Position numbers and translations under genes: made by a program. A stretch of 33,204 nt of DNA from Paenarthrobacter nitroguajacolicus JCM 14115 (GTDB lineage Bacteria; Actinomycetota; Actinomycetes; Actinomycetales; Micrococcaceae): NCBI GenBank assembly GCA_001313365.1, contig BBFS01000050.1, positions 1 through 33,204 on the forward strand. The letters are read 5' to 3'. Below the pieces are notes generated by a model. It did no database searches. It was not told the origin of the DNA and was given only the letters and a program-made list of their open reading frames with translations. Positions 1 to 10,030 of this stretch are shown one piece after another (the first letter of the stretch is position 1; each line of letters starts with the position of its first letter).

Positions 1-82
1 CCCGCCTGCTGCCCCCCCGGTGCCGGTGGTGCCTCCCGTGGTCATCGACGACGACGATGACGCCGGCGAGGTGGAGGACTGA
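1..82 (+). CDS. C-terminal end of an unidentified protein (partial, cut by window start)
   Basis: Read in the frame that ends at TGA 80-82, the fragment is a proline/valine-rich stretch followed by a very acidic tail (IDDDDDAGEVED). This is typical of a disordered C-terminus and says nothing about function. The stop overlaps the start of the next gene as TGATG, so this protein is probably co-translated with the sensor kinase that follows. The C7 run at 12-18 makes the frame upstream of it uncertain. I do not recognise the family. Confidence 0.6.
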   Translation, partial: PPAAPPVPVVPPVVIDDDDDAGEVED

Positions 83-1664
83 TGACTGTGTCAGAAATTG
101 AACGGGCAACAATGCCCGACGTACCGGACCGGCACCCCCCCGGAACCAAAGGTTCCCGAGCCCGGCTTGGATCAAGAGTTCCCGCCCGATGGCGCATCGC
201 CGCCTGGATACTGCTAACCACTGCCCTGACATTGCTGGCGGTTATGCTCACCATGAGGTCACTGCTGCTGAACGGCGCCCAGACCCAAGCCCACCAGGAC
301 ATCAACCAGGAATTGCAGGAGTTCCGTGCCTTCGCCGCCGAAGGCGTGGATCCCACCACGGCCAAGCCTTCAGCTCCATCGAGAAGATGCTGGAGATCTT
401 CCTCAGCCGGCAATCGGCCGCCCAAGGTGAAGTCATTGTGGGAACTGTTGGCCAGCGCACCCTGTACACCCCCCACCGGTGCCTTGAGTTCGCAGGCCGC
501 TGGCCACGACCTGCCCCGGGATCAGGCCCTGATGGACTCCATCCGAACCGGGAATGCTTCGTCCGGGATCGCGCATACCAGTGAAGGCGAGATGCACTGG
601 GTGCGCTTGCCGGTGGTCTCGGGAAACGAAACCGGGCACCTCATTGTGGGTACCTATATGGGCCTCGTGAGGATCAAGTAGCCGGCACGGTACTGACGAT
701 ATTTTTCGTCTCCCTGGGCGGTCTCATTGTGACCGCAGGTATTGCGTGGCTGGTGGCCGGCCAGATCCTGTCTCCTGTCAGGGAGGTGCGCCGGGTGGCG
801 GAGGACATTTCCGAAAATGACCTGACAGCGCGCGTCCCTGTTCGGGGGGGCAATGACGACATTTCGGCGCTGGCCGTCACCTTCAACACCATGCTGGACC
901 GGCTCGAGTCGGCTTATCGCACCCAGCGGGCCTTCGTGGATGACGCATCGCATGAACTGCGCACCCCCATCACAGTGATACGCGGCCACCTTGAGCTCAT
1001 GGAAGACGACGAAGCTGACCGTGCCCGGACCCTCGCGTTGGTGGATGACGAACTCGCACGGATGGGCCGGATAGTTTCGGACCTGCTGCTGCTGGCGAAA
1101 GTGGACCGTCCCGGGTTCGCACAACCACGGCGTACCGACGCTGCCACCCTCCTGCTTGATATCGAGGCAAAAGCACAGGTTCTTGGACCAAGGGGGGTGG
1201 CCCATCCTGGAAATCGCCGAGGGAAGCATCAATGTGGACGCCCAACGCATCACCCAAGCGGTGCTGCAATTGGCCACCAATGCCTGCCAGTACTCCCCCC
1301 GGAGGACAGCACGATCAGCCTTGGCTCGCGTTTCGAAGGGGAAGGCGGCGCCCGTCACTTTACCCTGTGGGTTTCGGATCACGGCAGGGGAGTGGACGAA
1401 GACGAGGCAGCCCGCATCTTCGGTCGTTTCCATCGGGGCCAGGCAGCCCAGGACACTGACCGGGCCCGGCCTGGCGCAGGATTGGGCCTGGCCATTGTCC
1501 GCAGTATCGCGGAGGCCCATCACGGTACTGCCTGGGTCCGCAGCACTCCGGGAAATGGTGCCACTTTCGGCATCACAGTGCCGTCACCGGTGTACGACGG
1601 CGATCCCGCCTCGAACGGCGACGTCACCGAACGCCTGGATCAAGTGAAGGAGCATCAAAAGTGA
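82..1664 (+). CDS. Membrane sensor histidine kinase (HAMP, HisKA, HATPase), frame-broken in this text
   Basis: This is the sensor half of a two-component system; it autophosphorylates on His and passes the phosphate to the regulator encoded next. In order it shows a first membrane segment (about residues 37-62), an extracytoplasmic region of about 130 residues, a second membrane segment (near 690-770 bp), a HAMP linker, and an H-box with SHELRTP near 946-966. The ATPase boxes follow: N-box TNACQYSP, G1 DHGRGV, an F-box-like FGRFHRG and G2 GAGLGLAIV. ATG 82 follows GGAGG at 73-77 and overlaps the upstream stop. The frame breaks near 364, at C6 469-474, near 661, at G6 1192-1197 and at C6 1295-1300, but the protein continues across each. 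The signal sensed is unknown. The stop overlaps the regulator start as GTGA. Confidence 0.88.
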
Positions 1665-2322
1665 GCAGGATCCTGATTGCCGAGGATGACAGGCGGATAG
1701 CCGATTTCATTGAGAAGGGCCTGAGGGCGGCGGGTTACACGTGCCTGACTGTGGACGATGGAGCCAGTGCGCTGCTGCTGGCCCGGTCCGGCGAGTTCGG
1801 CATGATCATCCTGGACATCGGCCTTCCCATGCTCAGCGGCTTCGAAGTGCTGGAGCGGCTCCGCAGTGAGGCTCCAAGACGCCCGTGATCGTGCTGACTG
1901 CCAGCGATTCCGTGGCAGACACCGTGTATGGACTGGAGAGCGGCGCTAACGACTACATGACCAAGCCATTCCAATTCGCCGAACTGCTGGCGCGGATACG
2001 CCTGCGCTTGAATGATGACGCAGATAACGCTCCGGTCCTGAACCTCGCCCACGACGACATGGTCCTGGACCTACGGAGTCGTAGAGTGCGCGTCGGTGAT
2101 GCCGGAGCCGATCTCACAGCCAGGGAGTTCTCGCTCCTCGAGGTCTTCCTCCGCCATCCCGGCCAGGTCTTGAGCAGGGAGCAGCTGATCTCCCACGCCT
2201 GGAACATGGATTTCGACCCCCCCGCATCGAATGTGGTGGACGTCTACGTCCGCGCGCTCCGCGCCAAGATCGGCGCAGAGCGGCTGGAGACCATCCGTGG
2301 CGCGGGATACCGGCTGACATGA
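1661..2322 (+). CDS. OmpR/PhoB-family response regulator
   Basis: This is the partner of the kinase just upstream: a DNA-binding transcription factor activated by phosphorylation. The N-terminal receiver domain has the acidic pair in IAEDD, the phospho-acceptor Asp in IILDIGLP (about residue 51) and the conserved Lys in TKPF. The C-terminal winged helix ends with the usual DVYVRALRAKIG and IRGAGYRLT. The length of about 220 residues is normal. GTG 1661 is chosen because GAAGGAG lies 8 bases upstream and the kinase stop overlaps it. One base appears lost near 1873 (between GCT and AAGACGCCC), splitting the receiver in this text. The stop overlaps the permease start as ATGA, so kinase, regulator and permease look translationally coupled. 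Confidence 0.92.
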
Positions 2323-3841
2323 GTCAGGTCTACTACAGCTCCGCGCCACAGAGTCCTGAGCACTTGCCGGAACGGGGGGGAGGCGGACGGAGAGTCCTCC
2401 GTCCTTCGGCTGCTATTGCCTTGCTCGTGGCAGTAGCCATCATGGTGGCGCTGACCATCAATTCAGTCAATGGATGGGGGGGCCTGGACGGCCACGCGGC
2501 CGTGACGCTCTGCGTCTTTGTCGCCGCCATCTGGTTCTGGATCTTCTCCACGGTGGAGGACACCTACGTAGCCCTTGGCGCCGCCGTCGCGCTTGTCATC
2601 AGCGGGACCCTCCCCACGGAGCGCCTCTTTGCAGCGCTGGGTGAGGACTCTATTTGGCTGCTGATGGCTGCGTTCGTCATTGCCAGCGCAGTGGCATCGA
2701 CCGGCTTGGCGGCCAGGGGCGCCGCATTCATCATCTCCGGTGCCCGTTCCGTGAGGCAGTTGGCGCACTTATCCTGCCTTGGACTGGTGGTAACCGCGTT
2801 CGCAATTCCAGCCACCTCCGGACGGCAGCGTTGGTGCTGCCCATCTTCCTGACCTTGCGGAAGGTCTTCAAGGACCGGCCGGCGGTGGTGAAAATGCTCG
2901 CGGTGTTGTTCCCCCCCACCGTCATACTTCTCTCCGCAGTGGGGGTCCTTCCTCGGAGCCGGCGCGCATCTGATCACTAGCCAAATCCTGCAGTCGGCCG
3001 GCCACCCGGGCTTCGACTTTGCTTCGTGGCTGCTGTTGGGCCTTCCGCTGGCCTTGGCGTCCTCCTTCATGGCCACGGAGCTGGTGGTCAGGCTCTTCAC
3101 GTCGCCAAATGACCGGGCGGAACCTTTGAAGGTGCAGCTCAACCAATTGCAGGAAGACAACAAACAGCGCATTACCGGCCCGTTGGACCTGGATGAGCAG
3201 CGTTCGCTGTTGTTGCTGGCTGCTGTGGTGGCACTTTGGTGCACCGAGCCGATCCACGGGTTGGACCCGGCGTTGGTGGCGCTGATGGGAGCTTGGTGGT
3301 CTCCCTGCCCTCCTATGGATCCATCACGTTGGCAGCTGCTCTCAAGAAAGTCCCGTGGTCCATGTTGATCTTCATGGCTGCCACCTTGGCCCTTGGATCC
3401 AGCCTTGTGACCACCGGAGCAGCGGACTGGCTGGCCACGTCCATACTGGGACCGGTTGCCGTCTTTGGGGGGGCAGCTAAACCATACGTGTTCGTGGTGC
3501 TTGTGGTGCTGGCTTCAACAGCCGCCCATCTGGTGATCCAGTCGCGGTCGGCCCGCTCTGCCGTGCTCATTCCCATGGTTGTGGCCTCGGCAGCGCCCAT
3601 GGGAGTGGACGCCATGGCGGTCGCCTTCGCGTCCACTGCAGCAGCGGGCTTCTGCCACACCCTCACCAGCTCGGCCAAACCGGTGGCCATCTTCGCCGAA
3701 TCGGACGGGCGGCCCAACTACGAGCCCGCCGACCTCCTCAGGCTTTCGGCCTGGTTGGCGCCGTTGAGCGCCGTCCTGGTTCTTCTGTTCAGCTTTTTCC
3801 TCTGGCCGCTGCTCGGCCTGCCTCTCTTTACCGCTCCTTAA
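2319..3841 (+). CDS. SLC13/DASS-type anion permease
   Basis: This is a polytopic inner-membrane transporter of about 500 residues with roughly a dozen hydrophobic segments. The pattern (a hydrophobic N-half, a charged loop around LNQLQEDNKQR, then WCTEPIHGLDPALVALMGA and MLIFMAATLALGSSL) fits the SLC13 / divalent anion:sodium symporter group, which moves dicarboxylates, sulfate or related anions. The substrate cannot be read from sequence. The glycerate kinase 43 bases downstream suggests glycerate or a related hydroxy-acid, which is inference only. Breaks lie near 2822, at G5 2941-2945 and near 3293. The C7 at 2911-2917 is in frame but adds a proline to the usual LFPTV-like stretch. The start overlaps the regulator stop. 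Confidence 0.8.
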
Positions 3842-3884
3842 GACACAAGAATTCGCCATAAACCCACTAGAAACAGGTGTCCTC

Positions 3885-5100
3885 ATGGTCATGTCCATCC
3901 CGCAACGGATTTTGGTAGCTCCTTCCGGTTTCAAGGAAAGCCTTGATGCCGTGGAAGTGGCAGCGGCTATCTCCGCTGGCATCCGGCGCGTTATTCCAGG
4001 AGTGAGCATCAGCGCAGTACCCATGGCCGATGGCGGCGAGGGCACTGCGGCTGCGCTCGCAAGCGCCACCGCCGGGAAGATCATCCGCGCGCGGGTCACC
4101 GGGCCGGTTGGAGGCATAGTGGATTCACACTTCGCTGTTCTCGGTAAGGTGGACCGGCCCACGGCAGTGGTCGAGATGGCAGCAGCGGCAGGCCTCCGCC
4201 TGGTTCCCGGGACCATGCGCAATCCAGGGAAGACCACCACCCGCGGTGTAGGTGAATTGATCCTTGCTGCGCTGGATCAGGGCGTGGAACGGATCGTGGT
4301 GGGGGGGTGCGGTGATTCGGGAACGTCCGACGGCGGTGCGGGCGCCTTGCGTGCCTTGGGCGTCAGAATCCTGGACGCGCACGGCCAGGCTCTTCCTGAG
4401 GGTGGCGCTGCACTGTGCAGCGCGGCCAGTGTGGACTTTTCAGGTCTGGATCCCCGACTGGCCGCATGCCAACTGGAGTTGGCGCTGAACCCGTTCAATG
4501 TCCTGTGCGGGCCGCAGGGAGTGGCCCGGGTTTTCGGTCCGCAAAAGGGCGCAACGCCGGATCAGGTGGAAGAACTGTCCAAGGGCTTGGATCATTGGGC
4601 CGGATTGCTGGCAGAGGCTACTGGTACGCCTGAGGATTTCCTGAGGAACGGTGCGGGAACCGGCGCCTCGGGTGGACTGGGTGCTGGTCTCGCAGCCGTA
4701 GGCGCACGGCTGGTGCCAGGTTCGAGCTCCTCTTGGATTCCGGGCTCGCCGGGATAGACCTCGACGCCCACATTGCCAAGCGGACCTGGTGGTCACGGCC
4801 GAGGGCGCCATAGATTTCCAGACGCCCCGCGGCAAGGTTCCGGCGGAAGTCGCCAGGCGTGCACAGCGGGCCGGAGTGCCGGTGCTGGCCTTTGCCGGCT
4901 CCATTGGCAAGGACGCAGCCGACGTTCATGCCGCCGGAATCGATGCCATTGCAGGAATCATCCCCATTCCCATGGACTTGAGCCGTGCTGTCGCTGAGGG
5001 AGCCATGCTCCTCCAGGAGGCCACTGAGCGTACGTTCCGGGTGCTGCTGCTGGGGTCGGCTATTTCGTCCAGGGTGGGGGGCGGCAGCCTAGCTTCCTAG
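3885..5100 (+). CDS. Glycerate kinase (GlxK/GarK family)
   Basis: It phosphorylates D-glycerate with ATP to a phosphoglycerate, feeding lower glycolysis. Family marks include APSGFKESL at the N-terminus, PMADGGEGT, the glycine-rich GDSGTSDGGAGALRALG, LELALNPFNVLCGPQGVARVFGPQKGA, and near the C-terminus VVTAEGAIDFQTPRGKVP and VLAFAGSIG. About 400 residues is slightly longer than many family members. Two single-base losses (near 4722 and 4780) split the last quarter. The G7 at 4311-4317 is in frame but inserts an extra Gly before CGDSG. A second ATG two codons in (3891) is an alternative start; no strong ribosome site distinguishes them. Its stop overlaps tail-to-tail with the DeoR-type regulator. 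Confidence 0.9.
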
Positions 5101-5925
5101 GCCTCGGCGATCCTAAGTTTTGCAACGTTCTCGGCCAGTACGCGCCGGGCGTCTTCACCCAGCAGTGAGTCCGTGATCAGTTCGTCGGCCTCTTCCAGTT
5201 GGGCGATCGAGGCTATGCCCACCACGCCCCCCCATTTACTGTGGTCGGCCAGGACAACGGTGCTCCGGGCAGATGCCATGAAGGCGCGGTTGGTTTCCGC
5301 TTCCAGGAGGTTGGGGGGGGTGGTGAAACCGGCGTGGCCATCCATGCCGTGGACACCCAGGAACAGGACGTCCAGGTGGAGCTGCTTAAGCGAGGATGTG
5401 GCTATCGGGCCCACCAGGCGTCGGACGGTGTTCGCTCGCCGCCGATGAGGATCACTGTGGATCCGAAGCGTGGCGGGGGCCGGATGAGGAGCGTGGTGGA
5501 AGAGGTCGGCGATGCGCACCGAGTTGGTGACCACGGTGATGCGGGGGGGCCCGTTGACGAGTTCCTTCGCCAAGGCCCACGTGGTGGTGCCGGCGCCGAG
5601 GCCGATTGCCATGCCTTCCTGGACAAGGGACGCGGCCTCAACGGCGATTGCGTGTTTCTCCGCGGTCAGCTGCGTGGACTTGAGCTCGAATCCGGGTTCG
5701 TGGGTGCTCGCATCACCGGGCAGTTTGGCTCCGCCGTGGATGCGCTCAACGCGGCCGGCTTCCTCAAGGGCTTCGATGTCGCGGCGCACGGTCATGGGGG
5801 GGACACGCCCAGCAATTGCGCGAGGTCCGAGACCCGCACCACGCGTTCCCGCTGGACGCGTCGATGATGGCGGAGTGGCGTGCTGCCTGAAGCATCAGGG
5901 CCTTTCTGGGAACCTCGTCAAACAT
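5097..5925 (-). CDS. DeoR/GlpR-family transcriptional repressor
   Basis: This is a sugar-metabolism-type repressor. The N-terminal helix-turn-helix reads RVSDLAQLLGVS then MTVRRDIEALEEAGRVERIHGGAKL, and a C-terminal sugar-phosphate-sensing domain contains GLGAGTTTWALAKEL, TVVTNSVRIADL and FLGVHGMDGHAG. The start is set at 5925, giving MFDEVPRKALMLQAARHSAII before the helix-turn-helix; the first ATG in the longest open frame (5795) would cut that domain in half. Breaks on this strand lie near 5854, at the C7 (plus-strand G7 5796-5802), at the C5 (5475-5479) and near 5415. It sits downstream of acs on the same strand and faces the glycerate kinase tail-to-tail. The likely target is a nearby carbohydrate gene; the effector is unknown. 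Confidence 0.88.
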
Positions 5926-6022
5926 GGGGCTGAATCTGGCTCCAGTCTAGGGCGGGAGGCTTCCGGAGCCGGACAGGCCCAGCGCGGCGGCGACACCGCT
6001 GCGTCACGCAAGGCATTTAACG

Positions 6023-6065
6023 CACGACGCGCCGCTCGCCTCAAGAGGTGAGTGGCGCCGTCGTG
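6023..6065 (-). terminator. Strong hairpin just after acs, probable terminator
   Basis: The arms 6023-6041 and 6046-6065 pair over about 19 positions, with two G-T wobbles (6038/6049, 6034/6053), one bulged C at 6059 and a 4-base loop. It begins 7 bases past the acs stop. Read on the minus strand it is followed by a short AT-rich patch (TTAAAT) but no real T tract, so it may act through folding alone or in both directions. Confidence 0.6.
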
Positions 6066-6071
6066 AACTAC

Positions 6072-8129
6072 TTACTTGCGGAGGGACTCCGCGATCTGGG
6101 TCATGATGCCGGGGTCTGCCAGGGTGGTGGCGTCGCCGGTGTCGCGGCCTTCTGCGATGTCCTTAAGGAGTCGGCGGACGATCTTGCCGGAGCGTGTCTT
6201 GGGCAGTTCCGGAACGATGAGCAGCTGCTTGGGCTTGGCGATCGGGCCGATTTCCTTGCCCACGTGGTTGCGCAGTTCCAGGACGGTTTCGTCGCCCTTG
6301 TTCACGGCGTCACCGCGGAGGATGACGAACGCGACCACTGCCTGGCCCGTGGTTTCGTCTGCGGCGCCAACCACGGCTGCTTCGGCGACGGACGGGTGGC
6401 TGACGAGGGCGGACTCGATCTCCGTGGTGGAGAGGCGGTGGCCGGAGACGTTCATGACATCGTCCACGCGGCCCAGGAGCCAGACATCGCCGTCTTCATC
6501 CTTCTTGGCGCCGTCTCCGGCAAAGTACATCGCCTCGAACCGGGACCAGTAAGTGTCCTTGAAACGCTCGGGGGGGTCGCCCCAGATACCACGGAGCATG
6601 GAGGGCCACGGTTCGCGGACCACCAGGTAGCCTCCCTCGCCGTTCGCCACGGATTGACCGTTTTCGTCCACGACGTCCACGGCGATGCCGGGCAGCGGAA
6701 CCTGCGCGGAGCCGGGCTTGGTGGCGGTTACGCCGGGCAACGGCGCGATCATCTGCGCACCGGTTTCGGTCTGCCACCAGGTGTCCACGATCGGGGGGGC
6801 GGGGGGGTGTTCCTTCTTTTCGCCCTTCTTGCCGGCGTTGGCACCGATGACGTCGCGGTACCACATCCACGCTTCAGTTGATGGATTCGCCCACGGAGCC
6901 CAGGACGCGGATGGAGGAGAGGTCGTACTTGTCCGGGATGTCCCGGCCCCACTTCATGAACGTCCGGATGGCAGTCGGCGCGGTGTAGAGGATGGAGACT
7001 TTGTACTTCTCCACGATTTCCCACCAGCGGCCTGGTGGGGGGGAGTCCGGGGGTGCCTTCGTACATGACCTGCGTGGCGCCGTTGATCAGCGGAGCGTAG
7101 GTGACGTATGAGTGGCCGGTGACCCATCCGACGTCGGCGGTGCACCAGTACACGTCCGTTTCCGGGTGGAGGTCGAACACTGCCTTGTGCGTGTACGCGG
7201 CCTGCGTAAGGTAGCCGCCGGTGGTGTGCAGGATGCCCTTGGGTTTGCCCGTGGTGCCGGAGGTGTAGAGGATAAACAGCGGGTGTTCGGAGTCATGCCC
7301 GACGGCGGTGTGCTCCTTCTCTGCGAGGTCTACCGTCTCGCTCCACCAGAGGTCGCGTCCTTCTACCCAGTTGACGTCCTCGCCGTTGCGCTTGACCACA
7401 ACCACGTTCTGGACGGTGTGGCCCTCTTTGCTCAGGGCTTCGTCCACTGCGGGCTTCAGGGCACTGGGCTTGCCGCGGCGGTAGGTGCCATCGGCGGTGA
7501 CAACGAGCTTGGCTTCGGCGTCCTCGATCCGGGAGCGCAGGGCGTCAGCGGAGAAACCGCCAAAGACCACCGAGTGCACCGCCCCCCCGATCCTGGCGCA
7601 GGCAAGCAGCGTGATGACGGCCTCGGGGGATCATGGGCAAGTACACGGCCACGCGGTCACCCTTGGCAACACCGAGGGACTCGAAGGCGTTGGCAGCCTT
7701 CTTCACCTCTTCGGTCAGTTCCGCGTACGTGTAGGTGCGGGTGTCCCCGGGCTCGCCTTCGAAGTAGATGGCAACGCGGTCACCCAGGCCGTTTTCCACG
7801 TGACGGTCAAGCGCGTTGTAAGCCGCATTGACTTCGCCGCCGACGAACCACTTGGCAAACGGCGGGTTGGACCAGTCCAGCGCCTCGGTGAAGTCCTTGT
7901 CCCAGCTCAACAGCTCGCGGGCCTGCTTGGCCCAGAACGCAGGACGGTCCGCCTCTGCCTCTTTGTAGGCGTCAGCACTTGTGACGGCGTTTGCGGCGAA
8001 CTCTGCCGACGGGGCGAACTTGCGGTTCTCGTGGAGGAGGTTTTCAAGTGCCTCAACGTGTGCGGCGGGACCGTTCTGAGCCGTTGAAGCTGCAGCGGTG
8101 GCCGTGGATCCGGTGGTGTCCTGGGACAT
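6072..8129 (-). CDS. acs: Acetyl-CoA synthetase (AMP-forming)
   Basis: It converts acetate, ATP and CoA to acetyl-CoA, AMP and PPi in the cytoplasm. The ANL-superfamily motifs are clear: the P-loop-like [24 protein letters not shown] with the tryptophan that shapes the acetate pocket, [39 protein letters not shown], and C-terminal [13 protein letters not shown] with the Lys that is the known acetylation-control site of this family. ATG 8129 (MSQDTTG) is preferred because GAGG lies upstream within ATGAGGTTCACC; ATG 8144 is possible. About 686 residues in this text is slightly over the usual 650-660, partly from in-frame tract expansions such as the double G7 at 6793-6799 and 6801-6807, where HPAPIV becomes HPPAPPIV. 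Breaks lie near 6880 and 7030, and at 7037-7043, 7049-7053 and 7625-7629. Confidence 0.96.
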
Positions 8130-8606
8130 GGTGAACCTCATCATTCATCGATCTTTGCTGCGCGGATCCTGCCGTGAGGTCCCCGCCCGGGCCGTCGTCG
8201 GCGTCGAGCGCGTCCCTCAAGGTCCGCAGAGTGCTGTCCGGCATCAACACTATCGCTTAGCGAAGTGCTACGTGTGCGTCGTCACAAATGCGGCCGTGAG
8301 CGGCGCGGATTTAGCGACGAATGGCGGCTTCGGCGGTGGGGGGGAACCGTTTACATGACGCACGACGCGGACCCGGGCCGCCGCTGCCGGCGGGGGGGGA
8401 TCGGTGGGCTGCCATCCGTAAGGAACCTTGGAGTTTGCTGTGGGCGAAGCTGTATGGCCGTTTTCAGCTAGAACCCTGTCAGTGGGGGGGTGACATAGGC
8501 TGAAGAAGTCTTGGGACGCACTTCTGGCGTGTCCGGTTCTCGGCGGAATCCCGCGGAGGTCGCCGGGCCGGACTGTCCAAGACGCCGCCGTACGAAGGAG
8601 AAATAG
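8130..8606. promoter_or_regulatory. Divergent intergenic region between acs and a membrane-protein gene
   Basis: These 477 bases separate two outward-pointing genes, so both promoters should lie here. I see no convincing coding region on either strand. It holds a dyad at 8248-8267, several G6 to G7 runs, and the ribosome site GAAGGAGA just before ATG 8607. No clear -35/-10 pair could be assigned with confidence. Confidence 0.5.
8248..8267. promoter_or_regulatory. Dyad symmetry in the acs upstream region
   Basis: TCGCT-T-AGCGA (8253-8263) is a perfect 5+1+5 inverted repeat. It extends to CACT/AGTG on the outside with one unpaired A (8252). It lies about 120 bases upstream of the acs start, a plausible operator position. 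No protein is assigned. Confidence 0.35.
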
Positions 8607-10021
8607 ATGAACCAGCTGAGCCCAGGCCCGCACGACTCACAGCCGACGGGACCGGACACCACGGCTGGAACGGCCACCTCTGCAGGTGGCAACGCTGCTG
8701 CTAAAAACGACGCTGCCGGCAAGAACGACGCTGCCAAGTATGACGCCGTCGCCGGGCCATTCACCATCCGCGATCTTACTGTTTTCGGCTCCACGCTCCT
8801 GATGTTCGTCGCGTCGCTCCTGCCGATGTTCGGGGACCTTTACAACCTCTGGAACCTCGGAAACCTGTTCTTCCTGCTGCTGGGCATCATCCTGCCGCTG
8901 GTGGTGGTGGCGCTCTTCGTGGCCCGCAGGCTGCAGCCGGGAACAGTCGTCCGTGTTGGCTCGCTGTCCGTCGATCAGTTCGCGTCCGTGGTTGCCTCGT
9001 TCGCGTTCCCCCTTGTTCTTCCTCACTATTGCCAACTCGTTCAATGGCAGCGTCCTGCTGGGTTTGGTCGGTTCTGTAGGCCTGCTGGCTGCAACGGTTC
9101 TGGCTCCTCACCTTCCGTGGCTTTCCGCTGATTTCAAGGGCCGTACTGAGACGCCGGCTCACGTTATTGCCCGCGAGGCAGCTGTCCCCCAGCCGCAAAC
9201 CGGCTGCCCCCAAGCGCCGAGGCCCCTAAAGCGGCGAAGCTGCCGCCACAACCGGTTCAACGCCGGGATTCCAAGGATCGACGCCCGGATACGAAGCACC
9301 CGTCGCCCATGTTTCAGGTACAGCGGCAGCCGCAGCTTCCACCGGCGCTCCCGGCGCGGGCGCTCCTGGCGCAGGTGCCGCCACAGGCTCCAGCCCCTTC
9401 GCTCCTCCGGCCAGCTACGGAACTACGCCGTCGCCGGCTACCGAAGCCTCCGCCGTCGTGCATTCAGCCGACGATAAGCCGGCGGACGGTACCGGCTCCG
9501 GAACATCCGGACCGGCAACCGCTGGCTCCGCATCTCTTCCCGCGCCGTCCGGCGCAGGCGCTTCTCCCGCCGTTCCTTCGCCGGAGCGCACAGAGTCCGG
9601 GAAAGAGTCTGGTGCAAAGGACACCGAGGTAAAGGCCTCCGGTACAGCGTCAGAGCCAGCCACCACCCAGCATGCGGCTCAGCCCGCTACCACTCAGCCA
9701 GCGCCTCAGCAGCCTTGGGCTGCAACCATGGCCACGCCCATAGTCTCCGGTGACACACGCAGGTCAGTGACTCGATTGGCGCCACCGTGGATCCGGCCAG
9801 CCGTCCGGAAGAATCAGATTCACCACAGTACGAGGCCTTCTGGTTCGCCGTCGCCCAGCCCCGGACCGCTTACGACGAACACTCCGGCGCTCCCGCTTTC
9901 ACCATCGAACCCGGCGGATGGGTCCTGGCGTTGGAGGACCGCGGTCATGAATTCCTGGTTCAGGACACCGACGGCAAGGTTGGGGGTTCTCCGGGAGCTC
10001 AGCAACATCGAACGCGGCTAA
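8607..10021 (+). CDS. Membrane protein with long Ala/Gly/Pro/Thr linker and conserved C-terminal segment (unknown function)
   Basis: I do not recognise a named family. ATG 8607 has a good ribosome site (AAGGAGA). The protein starts with a soluble Ala/Asn/Lys-rich segment of about 50 residues and then has about four hydrophobic segments (for example TVFGSTLLMFVASLLPMF, LFFLLLGIILPLVVVALFVA, and SVLLGLVGSVGLLAATVLA). Next comes a disordered stretch of more than 200 residues, rich in A, G, P, S and T (near 9180-9770). It ends in an ordered part with YEAFWFAVAQPRTAYDE and GGWVLALEDRGHEFLVQD. Breaks lie near 9010-9020, 9185 and 9765, and at G5 9982-9986. Its stop is 9 bases before nth. The anchored, cell-surface-linker look is inference. 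Confidence 0.75.
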
Positions 10022-10030
10022 GCAGGACCC

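Noticed and set aside
654..1523. 289-codon open frame on the minus strand
   Set aside because: It is antisense to the sensor kinase, whose conserved boxes are unmistakable; the minus-strand product has no family-like features.
1661..2322. Programmed frameshift in the response regulator
   Set aside because: The site (near 1873) has no slippery heptamer; a single lost C restores the normal receiver sequence, as in many other genes here.
3515..4240. 241-codon open frame on the minus strand
   Set aside because: It spans the end of the permease and start of glycerate kinase in antisense, with no recognisable domain.
6048..6881. 277-codon open frame on the plus strand
   Set aside because: It is the antisense shadow of acs, a common effect in high-GC genes.
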